A stretch of DNA of 58,531 nucleotides from an uncultured Eubacteriales bacterium (GTDB taxonomy: Bacteria > Bacillota > Clostridia > Christensenellales > CAG-314), in NCBI GenBank assembly GCA_900544545.1, contig UQVY01000013.1:1-58531 (forward strand), given 5' to 3'. The translations under genes and the position numbers were made by a program. Shown here in pieces: positions 8,651-15,989 of the stretch. The notes under the pieces were generated by a model. That model was not told the DNA's origin and searched no databases. It worked only from the letters and a program-made list of their open reading frames with translations. Each line of letters begins with the position of its first letter. Positions within the stretch are counted from its first letter, which is position 1.

Positions 8651-9715
8651 ATGTTCAGATCTTTACTTTTATCCGCCGAATTCGACCAATTCGCAAAGAC
8701 TCTGGTTATTCCGTGTCTTGCGCTCATCGCGGTGTGGGTGATTTTCGCGATAGTAGTCGCCGCGCTCGGAAAAAAGAGCGAAAAGCTCAATCTCGCGCTC
8801 AGAATCTCTTCGCTCGTAGTCGTGGGCTTGGCGGTTATCGTCGGAATAATACTTCTCGTCGCGAAAATCAAGGAAAAAGGCTTTGCCGCGGGATATATGA
8901 TTCCCGTCGCCGGAATAATCGCCGCTGTCGTCGGCTGTACGCTGTTCGCTGTTATCGCGGGCAGTAAGAATCCCGAAAAAGCAAGTCTTTACCGCAAGAC
9001 AGCTCTTCTCGTTTTCATAGTGATATTCGCCGTCTGCGCGGTATTCATTTATGTTTACGTAAACAAGAGCGAAGACGTTCCCGAAAACGTACAGAGTATC
9101 GCGCTTATCGTTTCGGCTGTAATTCTCGTAGCCATTCCCGTAGTCGTTATGGCTGGGACGAAGGATCAACTCAATACCAAATCCATCGTTTTCGGCGCGG
9201 TTTCGGTAGCCTTGAGTTTCGCGCTTTCCTATTGGGCGCCGTGGAAGCTCCCTCAGGGCGGAAGCGTTACGATAGCCTCGCTTACCCCCTTGCTTCTGTA
9301 TTCCTTCTATTTCGGACCGCGTAAAGGCGTAGTCGTATGTTTCGCGTACGGACTTCTTCAGGCAATTCAGGATCCGTATATCGTCCATCCCGCGCAGTTC
9401 CTTATCGACTATCCGGTAGCTTATTGTTTCATAGGTTTTGCGGGCGTATTCAGGAAGCTCATTAAAAACGAGTTCGTAGCGTTCGTCTGCGGTTCTCTCG
9501 CGGCTTCGGTTATGAGATTCGTCTGCCACGTAATAAGCGGAGTATTCGCATTTGCGGCTTACACGCCCGCGGGACAGACTCCTCTTCTTTACAGCATAGG
9601 CTACAACAGCTTCGTTTTCGTCGATATCGCGATAGCCGTCGTCGTAGGCGTCGCGCTTATGTGCAGCAAAGACTTGCGGAGAATGCTTTCGACCTACGCC
9701 GAAGAAAACAAGTAA
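8651..9715 (+). CDS. thiT: ThiT/YuaJ thiamine transporter with an N-terminal membrane extension
   Basis: Substrate-binding S component of an ECF transporter for thiamine. The C-terminal half (about 180-354) carries the ThiT signatures: YWAPWKLPQGGSVTIASLTP, GLLQAIQDPYIVHPAQFLIDYP, RFVCHVISGVFAF and SIGYNSFVFVD, including the Trp, Gln, Asp, His, Tyr and Asn positions typical of the thiamine pocket. The TPP riboswitch confirms the substrate. ThiT is normally about 190 aa. Here about 170 extra residues at the N-terminus form roughly five further hydrophobic segments of unknown role. AAGGAG about 7 bases before 8651 supports the long start. The stop codon lies in a 24-base triplicated sequence. 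Confidence 0.9.
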   Translation: MFRSLLLSAEFDQFAKTLVIPCLALIAVWVIFAIVVAALGKKSEKLNLALRISSLVVVGLAVIVGIILLVAKIKEKGFAAGYMIPVAGIIAAVVGCTLFAVIAGSKNPEKASLYRKTALLVFIVIFAVCAVFIYVYVNKSEDVPENVQSIALIVSAVILVAIPVVVMAGTKDQLNTKSIVFGAVSVALSFALSYWAPWKLPQGGSVTIASLTPLLLYSFYFGPRKGVVVCFAYGLLQAIQDPYIVHPAQFLIDYPVAYCFIGFAGVFRKLIKNEFVAFVCGSLAASVMRFVCHVISGVFAFAAYTPAGQTPLLYSIGYNSFVFVDIAIAVVVGVALMCSKDLRRMLSTYAEENK

Positions 9716-9768
9716 TTCCTCCGCGAGAAGCGCGAGTAATTCTTCTGCGGAGAAAACAAGTGATTCCG
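9697..9768 (+). repeat. Three 24-base tandem copies spanning the thiT stop codon
   Basis: Units at 9697-9720, 9721-9744 and 9745-9768 follow the pattern GA(G)AA..C.AGT(A/G)ATTC. The TAA stop (9713-9715) is in copy 1; copies 2 and 3 are downstream. A further partial copy (GAAGAAAACAAGTAAT) appears at about 9846-9861. Confidence 0.85.
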
Positions 9769-9908
9769 AAAATCGATTGATTTCCGAAATCGCTTAATCC
9801 CTTCGGATTCTCGAAAGCGAGTAAATTTCCCGTTTCGGATTTACGGAAGAAAACAAGTAATCTCCTTTTCGCCGTTTTTACCTCATTTTCCTACGGCGAA
9901 ATAAAAAT

Positions 9909-9941
9909 ACGGACTTTCCCGCGTGAGAAGGTCCGTTTTTT
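9909..9941 (+). terminator. Rho-independent terminator after thiT
   Basis: ACGGACTTTC (9909-9918) pairs with GAAGGTCCGT (9927-9936, one G-T pair), 8-base loop, then TTTTTT. Confidence 0.85.
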
Positions 9942-9948
9942 ATTACGT

Positions 9949-10117
9949 ATAGATTCGATTCCGCCGAATTTCCCATATATAGATTCGATTCCGCAGATTT
10001 CCTATATATAAGGTTGATTACGCCGAATTTCCGACTTTTATTGTAATCGGATAGATTCGATTCCGCGGATTTCCCGGCTTTTCGTTATATATAAGGTCAA
10101 TTCCGCGGAGTTTTCCG
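9949..10117 (+). repeat. Five degenerate copies of a TATAGATTCGATTCCGC-type unit
   Basis: Copies begin near 9949, 9978, 10006, 10051 and 10090. Each has a TATA(G/A)-rich start, (A/T)TTCCGC and a GAATTTCC-like end. Spacing varies from 28 to 45 bases. They fill the gap between convergent thiT and the minus-strand zinc-ribbon gene; no gene is seen in 9716-10139. Confidence 0.75.
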
Positions 10118-10139
10118 AGGCTCGGATTAGTCCGAGGCT

Positions 10140-10865
10140 CTAAATAAAGAACTTCCTGTGAACCTCGGTTTTCATCTTCTTCCAGTAAACGATAGTGAAT
10201 ACGGCTATATTCAGGACCGCGAAGGTCAGAACCGAAAAGGACAGCCAGTCCGTAAGCTTTCTTCCGACGCACAGCCAGGCGACCGTCTGCGGAATGACCG
10301 CCAGCAGAGTCAGTACGATAAGCGACACGATATAATACTTATACTTGCTCTTGTCCGTAACCGCGAGTACGTCTGTCGTAATAATAAGCGCGAGAAGAAC
10401 GCTCGGGGCGACGAATTCCGTACTTATTCCGAATGCGTCGAGATTTCCCGAAGCCGAGTAGCTGCATATAATATCGAAAAGACAGCCAAAAAACAGCGTC
10501 AGGAATCCGTAGAGCGGAAGAAGCAGATAAAGTCTGTGTCTTCCGAAGACGGGACGGATAATTCCGAAGTAAAGAAGAAGTAGGGAAAGCGCGGTATAAG
10601 CCGACCAGACGCTCTCCGGAGTCAGGGTGAAGTTAATCCATACGCAGACGAGAATCACCGCCGCGATAAGCAGGAGGGATTTTTTGCGCAGGAAATGGGG
10701 ATTTCCCGTCTGATTGACGGAAACTTTAGGATAGTCTATATAAGGCTGTACGTTCTTTTCGTAAAGAGCAAAGCTTTTTCTGCATTCCGAAACGTGCGCT
10801 CCGCACAGCGGACAGCGGCTGAGCTTTTCGTTGACGTAAACCTTGCATTCGTTACAGTATTTCAT
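10140..10865 (-). CDS. Zinc-ribbon multipass membrane protein (DUF6320-like)
   Basis: 241 aa: an N-terminal zinc ribbon CNEC (about 4-7) and CPLCGAHV (about 18-25), a linker, then about six hydrophobic segments. Function unknown. Genes of this layout are, to my recollection, commonly paired with condensation-type acyltransferases annotated as alcohol acetyltransferase, and that is exactly the upstream neighbour here (gap of 106 bases, same strand). A role in assembling or exporting the acyltransferase product is only inference. The region after the stop codon contains a repeated CCGAGGCTC. Confidence 0.65.
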   Translation of the reverse strand: MKYCNECKVYVNEKLSRCPLCGAHVSECRKSFALYEKNVQPYIDYPKVSVNQTGNPHFLRKKSLLLIAAVILVCVWINFTLTPESVWSAYTALSLLLLYFGIIRPVFGRHRLYLLLPLYGFLTLFFGCLFDIICSYSASGNLDAFGISTEFVAPSVLLALIITTDVLAVTDKSKYKYYIVSLIVLTLLAVIPQTVAWLCVGRKLTDWLSFSVLTFAVLNIAVFTIVYWKKMKTEVHRKFFI

Positions 10866-10971
10866 TTTTCGGTAGTTTTTGGTCCTCCTTTCGGCGAGGG
10901 ATTTTTTTGCCGGAATATGACAATCCCTCGTTTTTTTCGGGATATAACAATCCTCTCTTTTTCGTGAGCGG

Positions 10972-13131
10972 TCAATATTCGTAATTGGTTTCTACGGCTA
11001 CAGTTACGCCCGATTCGGAGAGTTTCCCGAAGAATTTCCTTTCGATTGCGGAATCCTTGGTCGTTTTCGAGAAGGTCATAACGCATACTCCGTTGAAGGC
11101 TGCGCAGGCGATATCTATTCCTTCGCGAATCATCGGTCCGAGCGAAAACTCGTATCTCACGATATGCTCGCGGAAGCTTTCGGGGGCCTTGACCTTTCCG
11201 AGATTGGAGAAGGATAAGGTTCTCGATTTGTCCCCGTAATTCCTCGAACAGAAGCTCAGAGCGGCGTTTTTGATAAAGAGCGGCATTATCTTGATAACGG
11301 GATTATGCTGCGCGTTTACGTTGAAGCCTACGAGCTTGTCGAAGAAGTCGGTTGTATTCTGCTCGGCGAACTGTTTTTTGACCGAATCGAGAATCGCGTC
11401 GAAATCTCTTTCCGTCCCGTGGCGAATAGCCATCATCGAAACGAAATTCCGTAGGGTTTTGCTCGGATAAAGCCGACGAAGATTCACGGGTACGGAAATG
11501 ACCACGGGTTTTTTGAGGTCCTTTCCGAGAGTAACTCTGTCCTCGTTTATCGCCCAGATAAGAGCCGCCGTCATAAATTCCGTAACGGTCGCGTTTTTTG
11601 CGGCGGCGCAGCGATTAAGCTCGTCGGCGTCCACGATTCCCTTGGTGAGAATGAGAGCCGTCCCGGGAAGTCTCGCGCACTTGTAATAATAGGCTCTGAC
11701 GGCTTTGTTTTCGCCCTTTTTCTTATGGTCGAAGCAGGTCTGGAAGGAGTCGGTAAGCTCCTCCGGCCGAGGTCTGTCGCGCGTATCGAGGCAATTGGTC
11801 ATATCCTGCGGTTCGTCGGATTCGGAGTCCCTCGTCCCGAATCGTGCGGCTTCGGCTCCCCCGTCCTTTTCGGAAAATCCGATTTTCCCGTTTTCTCCGA
11901 GCGTACAATTCCCTTTGAGCGAAAGCTTCCCCTCGTTTTCCGAGAATGTGCAATTTCCTTTGTTTTCCGCGAGCGCGCTATCCCCAAAAGCTCCGTTTCC
12001 TTCGGATTTTTCTCCGTTCAAAGCGTTGGCGACATCTCCGTCCCCGTTGCCCGTAAGGTTTTCGTTTTCGGAAAAGCCTTTAATTCCGCCGTTTTCCGCG
12101 TTTTCAGTCCTCGGGCGTTTTCCGTTTCCGTCCTTTTCCGAAAGTGCGGCTTCCCGCTCATCGTTTTCATTTTCCGAGAGTTTTTCCTTCTCGGTAAGTT
12201 CCGTAATTCCGTCGTTTTTCGGTTGAGGAGTCTCCGCAAGTGCGGCTTCCTTCTCCTTCAGCAGCCTGAAATAGCAATACATAAGGCTGTTCACGTAGGT
12301 GACCGCGCCCGTTCCGTCGGTTGCCGCGTGGAAAAACTCCACCGACACCTCGCAATTGAAGTAAGTTACGCGAATGAGCGCGTGTCTTGCGTCGAGCGGG
12401 ATTTTTCTCATCGGGAAATCTGTCTGTTTTTCGACGACGAGAGGTCTGTTCGACGGTTCGAGGTAATACCAGAAAAGTCCGCGCTTGACCGCCGAGGTTA
12501 TCGACGGAAATCTCGGGACGGTTTCGTTGAGGGCCTCCTGAAGGGTAAGCGGATCGACCTTCTTTTTGAGGACGACCGATATGCGGAACATATTGCTTTT
12601 GTCTGCGTTTTCCGCCGCGGGGAAGATAAGCGCCGCGTTGTCGAGGTTTATCCATTCTGCGTCGGTGGACTGTTTTGAAGCTATCCGCTTGAGTTCCGCG
12701 CGGAGGATCTGCTCCTCGGTCATTCCGTCGCTCGTTTTTTTCTTTGCTTTAACCTTGACTTTTCCGTCCTTTTCGGCTTTGATTTTTCCGTAATTCCCGG
12801 CTTCGGTTTTCTTCTCGTTTTCCTTGCGATCGGCTTCGGCCCTGAGGGATTTCTGCTGCGCCTTCCATTCGGAAAACTCTCTGCGGTTTTGCTTTTTTTC
12901 CTCGCGGAGAGCCTGTTTTTCGCTGAGTTTTCTTGCTTTTTCGGCTTTGATATAAGCCTTTTTTTCGGTTTTTTCTTTTTTGCGGGAATCGGCGTCCGTT
13001 TCGTTTTCGGGGATAATTCCGAGTGCGTTTTCGGTATCGCCGTTTAAATTCAGATTATATTTCTTATTTTTCATCTCGTTTTCTGCGGGGAGAATTTTTC
13101 TCGTATTTTTCTGCGGGAAGTTTTTCCTCAT
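10972..13131 (-). CDS. CoA-dependent acyltransferase (condensation-like fold) with large low-complexity inserts
   Basis: Catalytic motif H-A-A-T-D-G at residues 268-273, the HxxxDG signature of the condensation/PapA/alcohol acetyltransferase superfamily. The C-terminal part (about 480-719) has the second half of the fold, including SFSNLGKVKAPESF. Family members are about 430 aa; this one is 719. The excess is a Lys/Glu-rich, probably coiled N-terminus (45-150) and an acidic Asn/Glu/Gly-rich insert (about 300-445) built from repeats such as GFSENEN, CTFSENEG and IGFSEKDG. The start at 13131 has no Shine-Dalgarno but lies 9 bases after a predicted -10; an internal ATG at 13074 is the alternative. 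Substrate unknown. Confidence 0.7.
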   Translation of the reverse strand: MRKNFPQKNTRKILPAENEMKNKKYNLNLNGDTENALGIIPENETDADSRKKEKTEKKAYIKAEKARKLSEKQALREEKKQNRREFSEWKAQQKSLRAEADRKENEKKTEAGNYGKIKAEKDGKVKVKAKKKTSDGMTEEQILRAELKRIASKQSTDAEWINLDNAALIFPAAENADKSNMFRISVVLKKKVDPLTLQEALNETVPRFPSITSAVKRGLFWYYLEPSNRPLVVEKQTDFPMRKIPLDARHALIRVTYFNCEVSVEFFHAATDGTGAVTYVNSLMYCYFRLLKEKEAALAETPQPKNDGITELTEKEKLSENENDEREAALSEKDGNGKRPRTENAENGGIKGFSENENLTGNGDGDVANALNGEKSEGNGAFGDSALAENKGNCTFSENEGKLSLKGNCTLGENGKIGFSEKDGGAEAARFGTRDSESDEPQDMTNCLDTRDRPRPEELTDSFQTCFDHKKKGENKAVRAYYYKCARLPGTALILTKGIVDADELNRCAAAKNATVTEFMTAALIWAINEDRVTLGKDLKKPVVISVPVNLRRLYPSKTLRNFVSMMAIRHGTERDFDAILDSVKKQFAEQNTTDFFDKLVGFNVNAQHNPVIKIMPLFIKNAALSFCSRNYGDKSRTLSFSNLGKVKAPESFREHIVRYEFSLGPMIREGIDIACAAFNGVCVMTFSKTTKDSAIERKFFGKLSESGVTVAVETNYEY

Positions 13132-13140
13132 TCTCGGGCA

Positions 13141-13169
13141 ATTTTACCACACCGCGCGTCAAAGGTCAA
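13141..13169 (-). promoter_or_regulatory. Promoter of the acyltransferase gene
   Basis: Minus strand: TTGACC (13169-13164), 17 bases including TG immediately upstream, TAAAAT (13146-13141). Only 9 bases separate the -10 from the ATG at 13131, so the transcript would be nearly leaderless if that start is used. Confidence 0.6.
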
Positions 13170-13253
13170 CTCATTTGAGCGGTGATTTTCCTCGGCGGGA
13201 AGGAAGTCCGAGTCGATTTTGGGGCGGATTGCGGAATATAAGGGTTTAAATCG

Positions 13254-13282
13254 TTGTAAATCCGCGGAATTTGTGGTAAAAT
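13254..13282 (+). promoter_or_regulatory. Candidate promoter upstream of ispE
   Basis: TTGTAA (13254-13259), 17 bases ending TGG, TAAAAT (13277-13282), an extended -10. The leader to ispE would be about 250 bases and is filled with repeats. Confidence 0.5.
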
Positions 13283-13348
13283 CTACGGAGCGCGAAGTTC
13301 CCTGCTTTTCGGAAAATCGTCGGGACTCCGATTATTCCCGACAAAGAG

Positions 13349-13500
13349 TAATCCAAGCCCCTATAAGGGTAAATCCAAGTATTCCCTATAAAAGGAAATT
13401 TGAGCCTTTCCGACAGAAATAGTCTTGACTATCCTTTAATAAAGAGAAATCCGAATCTTTCTTAGCGGAAATAGTCTTGATTATCCCTTTAAAGAGGAAT
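13349..13500 (+). repeat. Degenerate tandem repeats in the ispE leader
   Basis: Two copies of a unit of about 50 bases at 13402-13450 and 13453-13500 share GAAATAGTCTTGA(C/T)TATCC and end AAAGAG(A/G)AAT. Just upstream a shorter pair (TCCAAG followed by CCTATAA) repeats at about 13354 and 13374. No reading frame or RNA family is recognised. Confidence 0.7.
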
Positions 13501-13537
13501 TCTCGGAAGGAAGGGCGCGCGTTTTGCGGAGGACTAT

Positions 13538-14455
13538 ATGGTTTTTTCGGCGGACATACTCAATCAACATAGACTTTATACCGTGAAGATTAACGCAAAA
13601 ATAAATCTTTCGCTTTCCGTCGGACGCCCGAAAGACGGCTATCACGAATTAAGCTCTCTCGCCCTTCCGATAAGCGTTCGCGATCGGATAACTTTAATCC
13701 CGTCGGAAAGGACTTTTGCCGCGGTAACCACGAAGTACGACTGTTTCGGAGAGGAGCTTCCGACGCTTTCTCCCGAAAACAACTCCGCGGTCCGCGCTCT
13801 TGAATCCTACAACGATTTTTTTGGGACCGCTCATTCGTTCGAAATCGAAATCGCCAAGCGGATACCCGTCGGAGGCGGTCTCGGAGGTTCTTCCGCCGAT
13901 GCCGCGGGAGTAATCCGGCTTCTCTGCGAAATCGACGGACGCCCGAAAAAGGACGCTTTGCCCGTTGCGGAGAGCGTCGGGAAGGACGTTCCGTTTATGC
14001 TTTTCGGGGAAAACGCCGTAATGAGCGGGACGGGCGGCAATCTCGAGTTTCTTCCCCCTCTCGGAGCGGATATAACCCTGATTTGCGCGGAAAGCTCCAA
14101 TTCCACCGCCGAGGTTTTCGCCGAATTCGACAAATCTCCCTCCGAATTCCGTCCGCAGGCGGCAAAATCGCTTTTCGACGGGCTTTTCGGGCTGGTTTCG
14201 TCATTTAAAGCGGGAGAAACGAGCTATCCCTTCTACGTCGGCGCGATGAAAAGGCTGGACTTCTCCAACGATTTGCTTATCCCCGCGAGAAGGCTGAATC
14301 CGCGTATGGGCGAAATAATCGACCTCCTGACCTCCGACGGCTTGTCGGCGTTTATGACGGGGAGCGGAAGCGCGTTGTTCGTCCCGTGGAAGGTGGATAC
14401 GAAGTATCTTGCCGACCGATTCGGACTCAAAAGTCTTATTGTTACCACCAAATAA
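13538..14455 (+). CDS. ispE: 4-diphosphocytidyl-2-C-methyl-D-erythritol kinase IspE
   Basis: GHMP kinase of the non-mevalonate isoprenoid pathway; it phosphorylates the 2-hydroxyl of CDP-ME using ATP. Visible: N-terminal KINAKINLSLSVGRPKDGYHEL (Lys and His of the substrate site), the GHMP phosphate loop IPVGGGLGGSSADAAG (about 110-125), VGKDVPFMLFGENAVMSGTGG, and the C-terminal GSGSALF. 305 aa including an N-terminal extension of about 12 residues. GGAGGA before the ATG at 13538 supports this start. Confidence 0.95.
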   Translation: MVFSADILNQHRLYTVKINAKINLSLSVGRPKDGYHELSSLALPISVRDRITLIPSERTFAAVTTKYDCFGEELPTLSPENNSAVRALESYNDFFGTAHSFEIEIAKRIPVGGGLGGSSADAAGVIRLLCEIDGRPKKDALPVAESVGKDVPFMLFGENAVMSGTGGNLEFLPPLGADITLICAESSNSTAEVFAEFDKSPSEFRPQAAKSLFDGLFGLVSSFKAGETSYPFYVGAMKRLDFSNDLLIPARRLNPRMGEIIDLLTSDGLSAFMTGSGSALFVPWKVDTKYLADRFGLKSLIVTTK

Positions 14456-14571
14456 TCCCGAATTTTACTCGTGTTATTCTTAAACTTATTATATAATGTA
14501 AAAATAGCGTTGATTTCGAGTTCTTTTTGTTAAAATGTTTTAAAGGCGTTCGTTATGTGATAATTTCAAGT

Positions 14572-14599
14572 AAAATCCGTTTTTTAGGCGGATTTTTTT
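14572..14599 (+). terminator. Terminator after ispE
   Basis: AAAATCCG (14572-14579) with CGGATTTT (14589-14596), then a run of T. It lies 117 bases past the ispE stop; the gap holds nothing else recognisable. Confidence 0.65.
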
Positions 14600-14676
14600 G
14601 CGTGCGCCGCCTTTGCGAGGCTCGGATTGACTTTCACGAAATGAAAAAAGTTTTCCGAAAAAGTTTGAAAAAAGAC

Positions 14677-14704
14677 TTGACAGCCCTGAATTGCGTGGTA
14701 TAAT
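14677..14704 (+). promoter_or_regulatory. Sigma-A promoter of hsp20
   Basis: TTGACA (14677-14682), 16 bases, TATAAT (14699-14704), followed 4 bases later by the CIRCE-like operator. Confidence 0.85.
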
Positions 14705-14708
14705 GGAA

Positions 14709-14735
14709 TTAGCAATCGAGAGATGTGGTTGCTAA
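14709..14735 (+). promoter_or_regulatory. CIRCE-like HrcA operator
   Basis: TTAGCAATC (14709-14717), 9 bases, GGTTGCTAA (14727-14735). Arm length and 9-base spacing equal CIRCE (TTAGCACTC-N9-GAGTGCTAA), while the inner bases differ. It covers the expected transcription start, the normal place for HrcA repression. A third half-site GGTTGCTAA lies at 14750-14758. Confidence 0.8.
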
Positions 14736-14855
14736 CGAACATAAATGTTGGTTGCTAACACACTCGCTACTAATCTGCTTGATTCGCGGATTGGGCGTAT
14801 CGGAATTCTTGGTTGCGGCATAATAAATACGAATAAGAATGACGGAGGTATCGTT

Positions 14856-15509
14856 ATGAAGGATTATAAGGACCATAAAGATTGCAAGGATTATAAGGAT
14901 TGTAAGGACTACAGAGATTGTAAGGATTACGAAGGAAAGAGGAACTATCGGTTTGAATGCGGAAAGTGTTCCGGCGGAATTTTCGACGAGGACCTCAGCG
15001 CTCTCAACGCTTTGATTTATCCCGTATCGGGCGGCAGAATTGCCTTTTCCAAGGGGGTTAAGGGGATGAAGACGGACATAGAAGAAAACGATAAGGAAAC
15101 GATATTCAATATCGAGGTTCCGGGCTTTAATAAGGAAGAAATCGAAATTTCGGTTGACGACGGCTATCTTATCGTTTCCGCAAAGAAAGAAACCGAGGAA
15201 ACTACCTATTCAAAGAAGGAATCCGATGAAAATATCTGCTCAAAGAAGGAAGCCGAGGAAGGTTCCTGCTCTGCAAAGAGGGAAACCGAGGAAGGCTCCT
15301 GCTCCGGAAGAAACGAAGCCGAGAAATGCGGGGGCAAGAACAGGATTCTTCGCCGCGAAAGATTCTTCGGCAGCACCACGAGAAGCTTTTACGTCGGCGA
15401 CGTTGACGAGGATTCGATAAAAGCAAGGCTTGATAAGGGCATTTTGACCGTAATCGTGCCGAAAGAGGAGAAAAAAGTCCCCGAAAAGAAGCACGTTACC
15501 ATCGAATAA
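14856..15509 (+). CDS. hsp20: Small heat-shock protein Hsp20 with repeat insertions
   Basis: ATP-independent holdase chaperone. The alpha-crystallin domain begins MKTDIEENDKETIFNIEVPG and ends RSFYVGDVDEDSIKARLDKG plus ILTVIVPK, which carries the I-x-V/I anchor near the C-terminus. The start at 14856 (217 aa) has GGAGG 9 bases upstream; an in-frame ATG at 14745 would sit inside the operator region. Typical members are about 145 aa. Extra here: an N-terminal run of K-D-Y/C-K-D repeats (residues 1-30) and an insert of about 50 residues in the loop before RRERFFGS, made of repeated (S/K)KKE-EE-(G)SCS units. The insert is Cys-rich, which is unusual for the family. Confidence 0.9.
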   Translation: MKDYKDHKDCKDYKDCKDYRDCKDYEGKRNYRFECGKCSGGIFDEDLSALNALIYPVSGGRIAFSKGVKGMKTDIEENDKETIFNIEVPGFNKEEIEISVDDGYLIVSAKKETEETTYSKKESDENICSKKEAEEGSCSAKRETEEGSCSGRNEAEKCGGKNRILRRERFFGSTTRSFYVGDVDEDSIKARLDKGILTVIVPKEEKKVPEKKHVTIE

Positions 15510-15668
15510 AAAAACGCCTCGCGAAGGAACGGAACCGTCGGATAAGGGCGGCGTAAGTTGTCGAAAAGACGTTTGATTGATAATCTTTAAGTGTAAGTTA
15601 CGCGGAAGAGCGGATGCAATCGGGCGCCGCAAAGCTCCTTTTTTCGTATAGGGCGGAGCAGTCCGCAG

Positions 15669-15701
15669 GGAGTCGGGAAGAAATTTCCGGCTCCTTTTTT
15701 T
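15669..15701 (+). terminator. Terminator downstream of hsp20
   Basis: GGAGTCGG (15669-15676) pairs with CCGGCTCC (15687-15694, one G-T), then seven T. It lies 160 bases past the stop. In 15510-15989 I see otherwise only this hairpin, TTTTTGCCC repeats (about 15825-15860) and the tex promoter. Confidence 0.75.
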
Positions 15702-15930
15702 GTACTTACGGGAGTCTGATTATTAGTAATTTTGAGTAATTTTAGATATTGTTAAAACTAAACGCAAATATTTATAATAATACTATTTAATATTGATTTA
15801 ACGGAGGGTTAACGCGATTTTGCGATTTTTTGCCCTTTTTTGCCCGATTTTTGCCCGTTTTTTTCGTCGTTTTTCGCAAAAATCTCCGACTTTTCCTCCC
15901 GAAAAAGGAAAAATCCGAGCGGTTTTTTGA

Positions 15931-15959
15931 TTGCGGAAGGGACGGTTTTGTGCTATAAT
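15931..15959 (+). promoter_or_regulatory. Promoter of tex
   Basis: TTGCGG (15931-15936), 17 bases, extended -10 TGCTATAAT ending at 15959; the start codon is 31 bases further. Confidence 0.75.
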
Positions 15960-15989
15960 CAATTGACCGCAAAAAAAACGGAGGGGCAT

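Noticed and set aside
14745..14855. Upstream ATG adding 37 residues to Hsp20
   Set aside because: It lies within the operator/start-site region and lacks a ribosome binding site; the ATG at 14856 has GGAGG.
15840..15989. 50-residue N-terminal extension of Tex
   Set aside because: It lies upstream of the predicted promoter and has no family similarity; GGAGGGG marks 15990.
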